Shown piece after piece: positions 39,774-48,929 of a stretch of DNA of 64,000 nucleotides. Position numbers and translations under genes: made by a program. Position 1 is the first letter of the stretch. Every line of letters begins with the position of its first letter. The notes below the pieces were generated by a model, which was not told where the DNA came from, ran no database searches, and was given only the letters and a program-made list of their open reading frames with translations. This DNA is from Rhizobiales bacterium NRL2 (GTDB lineage Bacteria > Pseudomonadota > Alphaproteobacteria > Minwuiales > Minwuiaceae). The stretch is from positions 1-64,000 of the forward strand of contig CP016093.1 of NCBI GenBank assembly GCA_001664005.1, given 5' to 3'.

Positions 39774-40535
39774 ATGGCCCGCCGCAGACAGCTATACGAG
39801 GGCAAGGCGAAGATCATCTTCGAAGGCCCCGAACCGGGAACCGTGGTCCAGTACTTCAAGGACGACGCCACCGCGTTCAACAACCAGAAGAAGGGCACGA
39901 TCACCGGCAAGGGCGTTCTCAACAACCGCATCAGCGAATACCTGATGACGCGCCTGGGCCAGATCGGCGTGCCGACCCATTTCATCCGGCGTCTCAACAT
40001 GCGCGAGCAGCTGGTGCGCCAGGCCGAGATCATCCCGCTGGAGGTGATCGTGCGCAATCTCGCCGCCGGCTCCTTCGCGCAGCGCTTCAAGATGGAGGAG
40101 GGCACGCCGCTGCCGCGCTCCATCATCGAGTTCTGCTACAAGAACGACGATCTGGGCGACCCGATGGTGGCGGAAGAGCACATCACCGCCTTCGGCTGGG
40201 CCAGCCCGCCGGAGATCGACGACATCGTCCAGCAGACCATCCGCATCAACGACTTCCTGTCGGGGCTGTTCCTTGGCATCGGCATCAAGCTGGTGGACTT
40301 CAAGATCGAGTTCGGCCGCGTCTGGGACAACGACGTGATGCGCATCATCCTGGCCGACGAGATCAGCCCGGACAGCTGCCGGCTGTGGGACGCGGACACC
40401 AACGAGAAGATGGACAAGGACCGCTTCCGCCGCGACATGGGCGATGTGGAAGAGGCCTATCAGGAGGTGGCGCGTCGGCTGGGCGTGATGCCGGAGAACC
40501 CCTCCGACTTCAAGGGACCCAAGCTGGTCCACTGA
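39774..40535 (+). CDS. purC: Phosphoribosylaminoimidazole-succinocarboxamide synthase (SAICAR synthetase)
   Basis: 253 residues, family length. It couples CAIR and aspartate with ATP in de novo purine synthesis. Visible hallmarks: [12 protein letters not shown] near 7-18 (nucleotide loop), [16 protein letters not shown] near 92-107, VDFKIEFGR and [15 protein letters not shown] near 199-214. ATG 39774 fits [13 protein letters not shown]; the open frame upstream is not coding. First gene of purC-purS-purQ-purL-bolA-grxD. Confidence 0.97.
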   Translation: MARRRQLYEGKAKIIFEGPEPGTVVQYFKDDATAFNNQKKGTITGKGVLNNRISEYLMTRLGQIGVPTHFIRRLNMREQLVRQAEIIPLEVIVRNLAAGSFAQRFKMEEGTPLPRSIIEFCYKNDDLGDPMVAEEHITAFGWASPPEIDDIVQQTIRINDFLSGLFLGIGIKLVDFKIEFGRVWDNDVMRIILADEISPDSCRLWDADTNEKMDKDRFRRDMGDVEEAYQEVARRLGVMPENPSDFKGPKLVH

Positions 40536-40566
40536 CCGACCCTGAACCGGGAGCGACAGCGACGAC

Positions 40567-40809
40567 ATGCAGGCCCGCATCTTCGTGACCCTCAAGAACG
40601 GCGTGCTCGATCCCCAGGGCAAGGCGGTGGCGACCGCCCTGCACAGCCTGGGCTACGAGGGCGTCGGCGCCGTCCGCCAGGGCAAGATGTTCGAGATCGA
40701 CATCGCCGCCGCCGACCGCGAGAGCGCGCGCGCCGAGCTGGGCGAGATGTGCGAGCGGCTGCTCGCCAACACGGTCATCGAGAATTACGAGATCGAGATT
40801 GTCGACTGA
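40567..40809 (+). CDS. purS: FGAM synthase subunit PurS
   Basis: 80 residues: [38 protein letters not shown] is the PurS pattern. A small dimeric subunit that bridges PurQ and PurL and helps pass ammonia. It lies 31 bases after purC and 4 bases before purQ. Confidence 0.96.
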   Translation: MQARIFVTLKNGVLDPQGKAVATALHSLGYEGVGAVRQGKMFEIDIAAADRESARAELGEMCERLLANTVIENYEIEIVD

Positions 40810-40813
40810 CGTC

Positions 40814-41479
40814 ATGAAGGCCGCCGTCATCGTCTTTCCGGGCTCCAACTGCGACCGCGACGTGCAGGTCGCGCTGCGCCGGTCCATGGGCGCCGAACCG
40901 GACATGGTCTGGCACGGCGATCACAGCCTCGGCCGCTACGACCTGGTGGTCCTGCCCGGCGGCTTCTCCTATGGCGACTATCTGCGCTGCGGCGCGATCA
41001 GCGCCCACAGCCCGATCATGAAGGAAGTGGTGCGCCACGCGGAACGCGGCGGCGCGGTGCTGGCCATCTGCAACGGCTTCCAGATCGCCTGCGAATCGCA
41101 GCTGCTGCCGGGCGCGCTGATGCACAACGCCTCCGGCCGCTTCGTCTGCCGCCCCGTCCGCATGCGGGTGGAGACGGCCGACACCCCCTTCACCGCCCGT
41201 TACGACACGGCGCGTCCGATCGAGATTCCGGTGGCCCATCACGACGGCAACTACTTCGCCGACGATGCGACGCTCGACCGGCTGGAGGGCGAGGGCCGCG
41301 TGGTCTTCCGCTATGACGGCGACAATCCCAACGGCTCGCTGCGTGACATCGCCGGCATCGTCTCGGAGAACCGGCGCGTGCTGGGACTGATGCCCCATCC
41401 CGAACGCGCCGCCGACCCGGCGCTGGGGGGCACGGACGGGTGCGCCATGTTCGAATCCCTGGTCGAGGCGCTGTCATGA
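40814..41479 (+). CDS. purQ: FGAM synthase glutaminase subunit PurQ
   Basis: 221 residues. Class I glutamine amidotransferase: PGSNCDRD near 9-16, nucleophile Cys in AICNGFQI near 84-91, and the His/Glu pair in LMPHPERA near the C-terminus. It supplies ammonia to PurL. The stop overlaps the purL ATG (ATGA, 41476-41479). Confidence 0.97.
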   Translation: MKAAVIVFPGSNCDRDVQVALRRSMGAEPDMVWHGDHSLGRYDLVVLPGGFSYGDYLRCGAISAHSPIMKEVVRHAERGGAVLAICNGFQIACESQLLPGALMHNASGRFVCRPVRMRVETADTPFTARYDTARPIEIPVAHHDGNYFADDATLDRLEGEGRVVFRYDGDNPNGSLRDIAGIVSENRRVLGLMPHPERAADPALGGTDGCAMFESLVEALS

Positions 41480-43680
41480 CCGGGATCGAGATCACGCCGG
41501 AGATCGTGGCCGAACACGGCCTGACCCCCGAGGAATACGAGCGCGTCGTCGCCGCGCTGGGGCGGACGCCGAACATCACCGAGCTGGGCATCTTCTCGGT
41601 GATGTGGTCGGAACACTGCAGCTACAAGTCCTCCAAGGTCTGGCTCAAGACCCTGCCGACGGAAGCGCCCTGGGTGATCTGCGGCCCCGGCGAAAACGCC
41701 GGCATCATCGACATCGGCGACGGCGACGCGGCGATCTTCAAGATGGAAAGCCACAACCATCCGAGCTTCATCGAACCCTATCAGGGCGCGGCGACCGGCG
41801 TTGGCGGCATCATGCGCGACGTCTTCACCATGGGCGCCCGGCCCGTCGCCAACATGAACGCGCTGCGCTTCGGCAGCCCCGACCACCCGAAGACCCGGCG
41901 GCTGCTGGCGGGCGTCGTCGCCGGCATCGGCGGCTACGGCAACTGCATGGGCGTGCCGACGGTGGGCGGCGAGGTCAACTTCCACCCGGCCTATGACGGC
42001 AACATCCTGGTCAACGCCATGTGCGTCGGCACCGCCCGGGCGGACCGCATCTTCTATTCGGCCGCCGCCGGCATCGGCAATCCGGTGGTCTATGTCGGCA
42101 GCCGCACCGGGCGCGACGGCATCCACGGCGCGACCATGGCCTCGGCCGAGTTCGACGACGCCTCCGAGGAGAAGCGCCCGACCGTGCAGGTCGGCGACCC
42201 CTTCATGGAGAAACTACTGCTCGAAGCCTGTCTGGAGCTGATGGCGACCGACGCCATCGTCGCCATCCAGGACATGGGCGCCGCGGGACTGACCTGCTCC
42301 TCGGTCGAGATGGCCGACAAGGGCGGCGTCGGGCTGGAACTGGATCTCGACGCCGTGCCCCAGCGCGAGGCGGGCATGAACCCCTACGAGATCATGCTTT
42401 CCGAGAGCCAGGAGCGCATGCTGATGGTGCTCAAGCCCGGCCGCGAGCCGGAAGCGCGCGCCATCTTCGAGAAATGGGGCGTCGAGTTCGCCGTGGTCGG
42501 CCACCTGACCGACACCGGCCGTTTCACCCTGAAGATGGGCGGCGAGACCGTGGGCGACATACCGGTCCGCCCCCTGGTCGACGACGCGCCGTCCTACGAA
42601 CGGCCCTGGACGCCGACGGCGCGGCCCCGGCCGCTGGACCCGGCCAGCGCGCCGCAGCCCAACAGCTACGAGGACGCGCTGCGCCGCCTGATGGGCTGTT
42701 TCGACGTCGCCAGCCGGCGCTGGATCTTCGAGCAATACGATCACTCGGTCATGGCCGACACTGTCCAGAAGCCGGGCGGCGACGCGGCCGTGGTCCGCGT
42801 GCACGGCACGAAGAAAGCGCTGGCGATCTCCACCGACGTCACCCCGCGCTATTGCCTGGCCGATCCGGTCGAGGGCGGCCGGCAGGCGGTGGCCGAGACC
42901 TGGCGCAACATCACCGCCGTCGGCGCGACGCCGCTGGCGATCACCGACTGCCTCAATTTCGGCAACCCCGAGCGGCCCGAGATCATGGGCCAGTTCGCCG
43001 GCTGCATCGAAGGCATGGGCGAGGCCTGCCGGGCGCTGGATTATCCGGTGATCTCGGGCAATGTCTCGCTCTACAACGAGACCAATGGCAAGGGCATCCT
43101 GCCGACCCCGGCGATCGGCGGCGTCGGCCTGCTGGCCGATTCCTCGAAGATGGTCCGCATCGCCCTGACGGAACCGGGCCTGACGCTGATCCTGATCGGG
43201 GAAAGCGCCGGTCATCTGGGCCAGAGCCTCTATCTGCGCGAACTGCTGGGCCGCGAGGAAGGCCCGCCGCCGCCCGTGGACCTCGCCGCGGAACGGCGCA
43301 ATGGCGACATGGTGCGCCAGGCGATCCAGGACGGCCTCGTAGCGGCCTGCCATGACCTTTCCGACGGCGGCCTCGGCGTGGCCCTGGCGGAAATGTGCAT
43401 TGCCGGCGGCGTCGGCGCGACGGTGCGGCTGCAGGAAGGCGGCGCGGCGCCGCACGCGCTGTTGTTCGGCGAAGACCAGGCGCGCTATTGTATCGCCACG
43501 GCGCGGCCGGACGAGGTCCTGGCCCTGGCGAATGCGGCGGGGGCGCCCGCCACGGTGCTGGGGACGACCGGCGGCGGCGATTTGACTGTCGACGGGCTGC
43601 TCACCATATCGGTCGCCGATTTGCGGGGCGCCCACGAGAAAACCCTGCCGGAGTTCATGTCCGGCGGCGTGGCTGCCTGA
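41476..43680 (+). CDS. purL: FGAM synthase catalytic subunit PurL (small type)
   Basis: 734 residues, the length of the separate-subunit PurL, so it depends on PurS and PurQ. Hallmarks: [12 protein letters not shown] near 43-54, [24 protein letters not shown] with the catalytic His region near 88-111, [15 protein letters not shown], and the second AIRS-like half with GNVSLYNET and [16 protein letters not shown]. It converts FGAR to FGAM with ATP. The start overlaps the purQ stop. Confidence 0.97.
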   Translation: MTGIEITPEIVAEHGLTPEEYERVVAALGRTPNITELGIFSVMWSEHCSYKSSKVWLKTLPTEAPWVICGPGENAGIIDIGDGDAAIFKMESHNHPSFIEPYQGAATGVGGIMRDVFTMGARPVANMNALRFGSPDHPKTRRLLAGVVAGIGGYGNCMGVPTVGGEVNFHPAYDGNILVNAMCVGTARADRIFYSAAAGIGNPVVYVGSRTGRDGIHGATMASAEFDDASEEKRPTVQVGDPFMEKLLLEACLELMATDAIVAIQDMGAAGLTCSSVEMADKGGVGLELDLDAVPQREAGMNPYEIMLSESQERMLMVLKPGREPEARAIFEKWGVEFAVVGHLTDTGRFTLKMGGETVGDIPVRPLVDDAPSYERPWTPTARPRPLDPASAPQPNSYEDALRRLMGCFDVASRRWIFEQYDHSVMADTVQKPGGDAAVVRVHGTKKALAISTDVTPRYCLADPVEGGRQAVAETWRNITAVGATPLAITDCLNFGNPERPEIMGQFAGCIEGMGEACRALDYPVISGNVSLYNETNGKGILPTPAIGGVGLLADSSKMVRIALTEPGLTLILIGESAGHLGQSLYLRELLGREEGPPPPVDLAAERRNGDMVRQAIQDGLVAACHDLSDGGLGVALAEMCIAGGVGATVRLQEGGAAPHALLFGEDQARYCIATARPDEVLALANAAGAPATVLGTTGGGDLTVDGLLTISVADLRGAHEKTLPEFMSGGVAA

Positions 43681-43695
43681 AGGGAGACTGTGGCG

Positions 43696-43929
43696 ATGGC
43701 GATGGACGCGGGCGAGATCGAGACCCTGATCCGGGAAGCGCTGCCGGACGCGCAGGTGACGATCACCGACCTCGCGGGCGACGGCGATCACTACGCCGCG
43801 CACGTCGTTTCCTCGGCTTTCACGGGCAAGTCCCGCGTGCAGCAGCACCAGATGGTCTACAAGGCCCTGCGCGGCCGGATGGGCGGCGAACTGCACGCGC
43901 TGGCCCTGCAGACCTCGGCCCCGGCCTGA
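43696..43929 (+). CDS. bolA: BolA/IbaG-family protein
   Basis: 77 residues from ATG 43696, 9 bases after AGGGAG; a GTG at 43690 and an ATG at 43702 are the alternatives. Hallmarks: IETLIREALPDAQVTITDLAGDGDHYAAHVVSSAFTGKSRVQQHQMVYKAL, including the conserved His for iron-sulfur binding with a glutaredoxin. The partner CGFS glutaredoxin gene follows 28 bases later. The pair handles Fe-S delivery and iron regulation. Confidence 0.93.
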   Translation: MAMDAGEIETLIREALPDAQVTITDLAGDGDHYAAHVVSSAFTGKSRVQQHQMVYKALRGRMGGELHALALQTSAPA

Positions 43930-43957
43930 CGGCCCGGCCGGAACCAGGAGTACACCA

Positions 43958-44296
43958 ATGGACCAGACCACCCACGACCGCATCGACGAAGCCGTGAAAT
44001 CCAGCGATGTCATGCTGTTCATGAAGGGCACGCCTGTCTTCCCGCAGTGCGGCTTTTCTGCGGCGACGGTTCAGATCCTGAGCTATTTCGGGGTCAAGTT
44101 CGGCTCCGTGAACGTCCTCGATGACATGGATATCCGCCAGGGCATCAAGGAATATTCCGACTGGCCCACGATTCCGCAGCTCTACGTCAAGGGCGAGTTC
44201 GTCGGCGGCTGCGACATCGTTCGCGAGATGGCCGAATCCGGCGAGCTGGAAGAGATCTTCCGCCAGAACGGCATCGAAACCAACCAGGCGGCATAG
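43958..44296 (+). CDS. grxD: Monothiol CGFS glutaredoxin (Grx4 type)
   Basis: 112 residues. Active site FPQCGFSAATVQIL near 28-41, then WPTIPQLYVKGEFVGGCDIVREM, the cis-Pro and glutathione-binding segment. It binds a [2Fe-2S] cluster with glutathione and forms a heterodimer with BolA. Last gene of the purine run. Confidence 0.96.
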   Translation: MDQTTHDRIDEAVKSSDVMLFMKGTPVFPQCGFSAATVQILSYFGVKFGSVNVLDDMDIRQGIKEYSDWPTIPQLYVKGEFVGGCDIVREMAESGELEEIFRQNGIETNQAA

Positions 44297-44326
44297 GTCG
44301 GCGCAGGCGGGCTGGGGTTGGCTGGG

Positions 44327-44519
44327 CCGGCCAGCCCGCCGTGTTCATGTGCTCCGGCCCGCGCGCCTGCCGAGTCCGCCAGCCCGCCGTGTTCATGTGC
44401 TCCGGCCCGCGCGCCTGCTGAATCCGGCCAGCCCGCCGTGTCCATGTGCTCCGGCCCGCGCGCCTGCCGAGTCCGGCCAGCCCGCCGTGTTCATGTGCTC
44501 CGGCCGGCGCGCGCCTGAC
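44327..44519. repeat. Four tandem copies of a 49-base repeat
   Basis: Units start at 44327, 44376, 44424 and 44473 (49, 48, 49 and about 47 bases). Each reads CCGGCCAGCCCGCCGTG, then TTCATGTGCTCCGGCCCGCG and CGCCTGC(C/T)GA(G/A)T, with one to five differences. No gene covers them. They begin 30 bases after the grxD stop. The unit is direct, has no spacers, and is not CRISPR. Confidence 0.9.
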
Positions 44520-44572
44520 GGCGACGGGCATGCCAGAATGGGCAGGTATCTCCGCCCGGCCTCACGCTGCAC

Positions 44573-44765
44573 GACCCCCTCCCGGCGCTTCGCGCCGACC
44601 TCCCCTTGGCCAAGGGGAGGGTCGGGGTGGGGGATTGCGGCGCATCCCCATTTCGTCATCCCCGACGGCCCGAAGGGGCGCTCGGGGTTCGTGGGAAAGC
44701 GGACTCCGGTGCGCTTCCGCCACCCGATGCCCGCGCACCTCTCGACGGCGGGCATGACAGAAAGG
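44573..44765. repeat. Intergenic repeat element with a 22-base palindrome
   Basis: The gap 44297-44900 holds no gene. After the tandem repeat, a perfect palindrome of CCTCCCCTTGG and its complement lies at 44599-44620, preceded by GGCGCTTCGCGCCGACC. A block with CTTCCGCCACCCGATGCCCG and CGGCGGGCATGACA at 44711-44756 recurs almost unchanged at 53069-53113. Confidence 0.75.
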
Positions 44766-44838
44766 GAGCGAGGCTCCGGCATGGGCCCCGGCTCGAAGCC
44801 CGGGCGCCGAGGTCCACGTGGGATCACTCCTCCGCACT

Positions 44839-44848
44839 CAATTAATTG
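44839..44848. promoter_or_regulatory. Possible MarR operator
   Basis: Perfect palindrome CAATTAATTG in an otherwise GC-rich gap, 53 bases before the MarR-GNAT start; it overlaps a TTGACA (44846-44851) for which no good -10 is visible. Autoregulation through it is a guess based on family habit. Confidence 0.35.
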
Positions 44849-44900
44849 ACAAAAGCATCTATCTAATGGCCAAATCCCCGAAATTATCCGGGAGACCCCG

Positions 44901-45830
44901 ATGGCCCACGCCGATCCGGCCCGCGATGTCGAGGCCGTGCGCGATTTCACCCGCTACTACACCCGCCGCCTGGGCGTGCTGAAGGAAGGACTGCTGGACA
45001 CCGATCTGCCCCTGCCCCAGGCGCGGCTGGTCTGGGAGCTGGCGCATCGGGAAGCTGTAACGGCGGCGGCGCTGGCCCGCGACCTGGAGCTCGACCCCGC
45101 CTATGTCAGCCGCCTGCTGAAAGGACTGGAGCGGCGCGGCCTGGTGGCGAAACGCCGGTCGGAAAGCGACGGCCGCGCCAGGATCGTCGCCCTGACCCCC
45201 GCCGGCCGCGACCTGTTCGCCGAACTCGACGCCCGTTCGGTGCGCGAGGTGAACGACATGCTGGCGCCTCTCGCCCCGACGGAACGGCGGGGACTGACGG
45301 CGGCGATGATGCGGGTCCGCCGGATGCTGGGCCCCGAGGCCGACGCGCCCGCGCCTTACGTGATCCGCAGCCACCGGCCGGGTGACGTCGGCTGGGTGAT
45401 CTCCCGCCACGGCGAGATCTACGCGGACGAGTTCGGCTGGGACGGCACGTTCGAGGCGCTGGTGGCCGAGATCGGCGCCGCCTTCATCCGCGATTTCAAA
45501 CCCGAGCGTGAGCATTGCTGGATCGCCGAGCGTGACGGCGAGCGCGTGGGCTCGGTCTTCGTGGTCGAGAAGGATGCGGCGACGGCGCAGCTCCGCCTGC
45601 TGCTGGTGGATCCGTCGGCGCGTGGGCTGAAGCTGGGCGAACGGCTGGTCAACGAGGTCATCCGCTTCGCCCGTGCGAAGGGCTACAGCAAGCTCACGCT
45701 GTGGACCAACGACTGTCTGCACGCGGCCCGGCGCATCTACCAGAAGGCGGGCTTCGTGCTGGTGGACGAGGAGCCGCATCACAGCTTCGGCGTCGACCTG
45801 GTCGGCCAGAACTGGGATCTCGAACTCTGA
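44901..45830 (+). CDS. MarR-type regulator fused to a GNAT acetyltransferase
   Basis: 309 residues. The N-terminal winged helix (about 10-140) has LPQARLVWELAHREAVTAAALARDLELDPAYVSRLLKGLERRGLV and the wing KRRSESDGRARIVALTPAGR. The C-terminal GNAT domain (about 152-309) has the acetyl-CoA-binding region LLLVDPSARGLKLGERLVNEVI and the closing TNDCLHAARRIYQKAGFVLV. Such fusions occur widely as stand-alone regulators with unknown acetyl acceptors. GGGAGA precedes the ATG. Confidence 0.92.
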   Translation: MAHADPARDVEAVRDFTRYYTRRLGVLKEGLLDTDLPLPQARLVWELAHREAVTAAALARDLELDPAYVSRLLKGLERRGLVAKRRSESDGRARIVALTPAGRDLFAELDARSVREVNDMLAPLAPTERRGLTAAMMRVRRMLGPEADAPAPYVIRSHRPGDVGWVISRHGEIYADEFGWDGTFEALVAEIGAAFIRDFKPEREHCWIAERDGERVGSVFVVEKDAATAQLRLLLVDPSARGLKLGERLVNEVIRFARAKGYSKLTLWTNDCLHAARRIYQKAGFVLVDEEPHHSFGVDLVGQNWDLEL

Positions 45831-45840
45831 GGCGCCGCCT

Positions 45841-46650
45841 TCAGGCGGGCACGAACCAGTCGTCGAACTGCGAAATGTGGTCGAGCACGCGCCGGTAGCC
45901 CTTTGATTCCAGCAACTCGATGACCTTGCGGCGGCGCGCCTCGCGGTGGTTGTGCTCGACGGCGATGAAGCCGAAACGCGTCGCCTCGAAATCGACGGCC
46001 GAGAGGATCTCGAACTCGGTGCCCTCCGTGTCGACCGACAGGAAGTCGACGAAGGCCGGCACACCCTCGCGCGCGAACAGCTCGTCGGTGCGGATCGTCG
46101 GCACGTCGATGGTCAGAGCGCTGCCCTTGCGGCGCTTCTTCGTGAAATCGGCGATGCCCGACATCTCGCCCGCGCTCTGTTTCAGGAAGGGCACGCTGCC
46201 GCCCGAACGGTCGAAGGCCGCCTCGGTGGCGAGCCGCGCCGTACGGCAGTCGCGGATGGCGGCGTGGAAGTCCGGGTTCGGCTCCACCAGCAGTCCCCGC
46301 CAGCCCAGCGCCGTCTCGAACAGGTAGCTGTTGGAGAAGTCGACGCCATTGCCGACGCCGATCTCGACGAAATAGCCATCGCGCTTCGCGCCGCAGAGGT
46401 GGATCTGAACCAGGTCCTGCAGAAGTTGGGCACGCGAATCCCGCGCATGCGCCCGGTAGACTTCGGCGAAGGACCGGTCCTCGGCGGCCAGTAGAACCAG
46501 CACGCGGAAGTCCGGGGTCAGGCCATAGCGCAGCTTGCCGCCGAGCGCGGCGGCGTTGCGTCCGTCCATGCGCAGCGCGGTATCCAGCAGCCCCCGCCAG
46601 GGCCGGACATTGAGCGCCAGATGCGCGATCCAGGTCGCCAGAAACCGCAA
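45841..46650 (-). CDS. FkbM-family methyltransferase
   Basis: 269 residues. SAM-binding motif YFVEIGVGNGVDFSNSYLFE near 93-112, GLLVEPNPD near 119-127, and the FkbM hallmark FVDFLSVDTEGTEFEIL near 202-218. It probably O-methylates a sugar or other small acceptor. The N-terminal 40 residues are basic and hydrophobic. It ends 11 bases from the convergent MarR-GNAT gene. Confidence 0.88.
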   Translation of the reverse strand: MRFLATWIAHLALNVRPWRGLLDTALRMDGRNAAALGGKLRYGLTPDFRVLVLLAAEDRSFAEVYRAHARDSRAQLLQDLVQIHLCGAKRDGYFVEIGVGNGVDFSNSYLFETALGWRGLLVEPNPDFHAAIRDCRTARLATEAAFDRSGGSVPFLKQSAGEMSGIADFTKKRRKGSALTIDVPTIRTDELFAREGVPAFVDFLSVDTEGTEFEILSAVDFEATRFGFIAVEHNHREARRRKVIELLESKGYRRVLDHISQFDDWFVPA

Positions 46651-46674
46651 GGCCTTCCTCCCCTCCGGGCCGGA

Positions 46675-47010
46675 TCAGGCCGGTTCGTCCCAGACCCCGT
46701 CCGCGATGATCTTCAGCGCCACCCGGCCATTGATCTGGTCCATGGACCAGAACCCGCCGGAGCCCCAGACATCGGGCTCGGCCCGGGCGGCGATATGGCC
46801 ATAGTCGGCCTTGGCGGTGATGACAAGGCAGAGCATCCGCTCGCCCTTCGACATGGGGAAGTCGTTCTTCGCCACGCGCTCGAGAACGCCGTTCGCCGCG
46901 ATCCGCTCGCCGAAGGCGGTCCAGTTCTCGAATTCGTCCGGCCCGACACGGAAGAACCGCTCCACCGCAGGTGTCGCGGCACAGGCTTCGGCATAGAGTT
47001 CCTGGGACAT
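46675..47010 (-). CDS. Conserved hypothetical small protein
   Basis: 111 residues, from ATG 47010. Mixed alpha/beta, with ENWTAFGERIAANGVLERVAKNDFPMSKGERMLCLVITAKADYGH and GFWSMDQINGRVALKIIADGVWDEPA. No family recognised, no signal peptide. It starts 87 bases after the upstream regulator gene on the same strand and ends 24 bases before the FkbM gene. Confidence 0.75.
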   Translation of the reverse strand: MSQELYAEACAATPAVERFFRVGPDEFENWTAFGERIAANGVLERVAKNDFPMSKGERMLCLVITAKADYGHIAARAEPDVWGSGGFWSMDQINGRVALKIIADGVWDEPA

Positions 47011-47097
47011 GGCGGCCTCCCGCAGGCGTCGATTCGGACGATGGCGCGAATCTGCCGCCCCGCCGAGCGTCTGTCATCCTCCGGCGTGCAGGATCTC

Positions 47098-47901
47098 TCA
47101 GACCGCCATGGCGCGCATGGCGGCGGCGGTCGCCGGATCGGCGGGGAAGAAGCTCTCGATCGCCAGCTCTTCCAGGCTGATATCGATGGGCGAGCCGAAC
47201 ACCGTGGTGGTGGAGATGAAGGACAGCACGCCGGCGTCGATGCGGTATTCCAGCGGAATGGCGATGCCGCCGAAGCGGTCCTTCGCCGGCGGTCGCTGGA
47301 TGCGCGCCCCGGGCGGCATGGGATAGCCCTTCAGCTCGTCCGCCAACGCCGCCAGCGCCGGATCGGCCGAAGCGTCGATTTCGCGCGCCAGCCGCTGCAG
47401 TACGTGGGCGCGCCATTCGCCGTAGTTGACGATGCGTCCGGCCAGCCCGTCCGGGTGCAGCGACAGCCGGAGCACGTTGACCGGCGGCGTCAGCAGCTTC
47501 GGATCGCCGACGCCCATCATCGCGCGCGCCGCGTCATTGGCCTCGATCAGGGTCCAGTGCCGGTCGATGGCGATGGCCGGGTGCGGCGCGTGGCCCGCCA
47601 GGATCAGCCGCACCGCCGACAGCGCCGGCGTCAGGGCAGGGTCGTCCAGGTCGCGCTCCCGATAGACCGGCGCGAAGCCGGCGGCGGCCAGCAGGGCGTT
47701 GCGCTCCCTCAGCGGCACGTCGAGCTGTTCGGCCAGGTGCAGGGCCATGTCCCGGCTGGGCGTGGAACGGCCGGTCTCCAGAAAGCTCAGATGGCGTTGC
47801 GAGATGCCGGCCTCGGCGGCGAGGTCGAGCTGGCTGAGGCCGCGGCGCTGACGCCACTGGCGCAGGATCTCGCCCGCTGGCGGATGTTCGGTGCTGGTCA
47901 T
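47098..47901 (-). CDS. XRE/MmyB-type transcriptional regulator
   Basis: 267 residues from ATG 47901; an in-frame GTG three codons earlier is possible. Helix-turn-helix at about 8-65 (LRQWRQRRGLSQLDLAAEAGISQRHLSFLETGRSTPSR). The rest (about 95-260) is the MmyB-like PAS-type ligand-binding domain (HPAIAIDRHWTLIEANDAARAMMG; NVLRLSLHPDGLAGRIVNYGEWRAHVLQRL). In this family it senses a fatty-acid-like ligand. Divergent from the small membrane protein gene, a likely target. Confidence 0.9.
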   Translation of the reverse strand: MTSTEHPPAGEILRQWRQRRGLSQLDLAAEAGISQRHLSFLETGRSTPSRDMALHLAEQLDVPLRERNALLAAAGFAPVYRERDLDDPALTPALSAVRLILAGHAPHPAIAIDRHWTLIEANDAARAMMGVGDPKLLTPPVNVLRLSLHPDGLAGRIVNYGEWRAHVLQRLAREIDASADPALAALADELKGYPMPPGARIQRPPAKDRFGGIAIPLEYRIDAGVLSFISTTTVFGSPIDISLEELAIESFFPADPATAAAMRAMAV

Positions 47902-48036
47902 GGCGGCCACAGTGCGGCGAAACGCGCGGCGCTACAATTACCTGACGCGTAATCGACGCGGCCCCGGGCGGCGGCGATCCTGCAGCCGCGTCGGCGGGGA
48001 TGGTCCCGGCGGCCAAGCGGAACAAGGGAGAGCCAC

Positions 48037-48438
48037 ATGTCATCCGCCGATCCTGCAACCATCCTTCGCGCCACCGTGCTCGCCGACGGCGTCACCCGCG
48101 CCGTCATGGGCGTCGCCCTCGCCGCCGGCGCCGGCTTCGTCGCCAGCCTGACCGGCCTGCCCGGCGGCCTGCTGTTCTGGGCCGGGATCGCCCTGCTGCC
48201 CGTCGCGGCCTTCATGCTGCTGACCGCCCGGTCCACCCGGCCTTCACGCGCCGCCGCCTGGATCATCATCGCCGGCAACGAGGCCTGGGTGCTGGGGTCC
48301 GTCGTCCTCATGCTCGCCGGCTGGGTCGAGCCCAACGCCCTGGGCTATGCTTTCATTACCGTGCAGGCGGCCGCCGTCGCCCTGCTCGCGACCATCGAGT
48401 TCCTGGCGCTCCGCCGGCTGCCCGCAGCCGCCGCCTGA
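48037..48438 (+). CDS. Small integral membrane protein with four predicted spans
   Basis: 133 residues, strongly hydrophobic: spans at about 18-38, 45-62, 73-95 and 100-122. No signature found. Divergent from the MmyB-type regulator (135 bases between starts) and followed 24 bases later by the DUF1330 gene, so probably co-regulated with them. Confidence 0.8.
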   Translation: MSSADPATILRATVLADGVTRAVMGVALAAGAGFVASLTGLPGGLLFWAGIALLPVAAFMLLTARSTRPSRAAAWIIIAGNEAWVLGSVVLMLAGWVEPNALGYAFITVQAAAVALLATIEFLALRRLPAAAA

Positions 48439-48461
48439 CGCCCACTGCAAGGAGAGAGATC

Positions 48462-48806
48462 ATGACAGCCTACGCGATCGCCACGCTGCGCGACCTCAAT
48501 TACGGCCCCGATATCGCCGGCTACATCCGGAAGATCGACGCCACCCTGGACGAATATGGCGGCCGCTTCCTGATCCATGGCGGCCGCACCGAGCCGCTGG
48601 AGGGCGACTGGCCGCACGACATCGTCGTGCTGCTCGAGTTCGCGGACATGGACCGCGCCCGCGCCTGGTATGACTCGCCGGGCTATCAGGCGATCCTGAA
48701 GCTGCGCACCGACAATGCAAAAGGCGACGTGGCGCTGGTCCAGGGCGTGCCCGAGGGCTACCGCGCCACCGACGTGCTGGAACGCATCGGCCTCGCCGGC
48801 GCGTGA
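48462..48806 (+). CDS. DUF1330 family protein
   Basis: 114 residues; ATG 48462 after AAGGAGAGAG. Ferredoxin-like fold pattern: YAIATLRDLNYGPDIAGYIRKIDATLDEYGGRFLIHGG, then IVVLLEFADMDRARAWYDSPGYQAI, the DUF1330 hallmark. Small dimeric alpha/beta-barrel protein of unknown reaction. Confidence 0.92.
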   Translation: MTAYAIATLRDLNYGPDIAGYIRKIDATLDEYGGRFLIHGGRTEPLEGDWPHDIVVLLEFADMDRARAWYDSPGYQAILKLRTDNAKGDVALVQGVPEGYRATDVLERIGLAGA

Positions 48807-48929
48807 CAGGCGGCCCGGTTGGAAAGCCGGCTGCGGCAGCCGTATAGTGGCGGGAGCAGCCCCGGGCAGCAGACCGGCTTCCGGCCTCCGCAACGGGCGG
48901 CGGCGCGGGCAATGACGAGAGGAGCCTCC

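Noticed and set aside
42214..44031. Minus-strand frame of 605 codons over purL, bolA and grxD
   Set aside because: It covers three well-known plus-strand genes and has the low-information look of a GC-rich shadow.
44327..44519. CRISPR array
   Set aside because: Repeats follow one another without unique spacers, and no cas genes are near.
44121..44849. Plus-strand frame of 242 codons through the tandem repeat
   Set aside because: It overlaps grxD out of frame and its PP/RRVHVLRPARL-type text only reflects the 49-base repeat.
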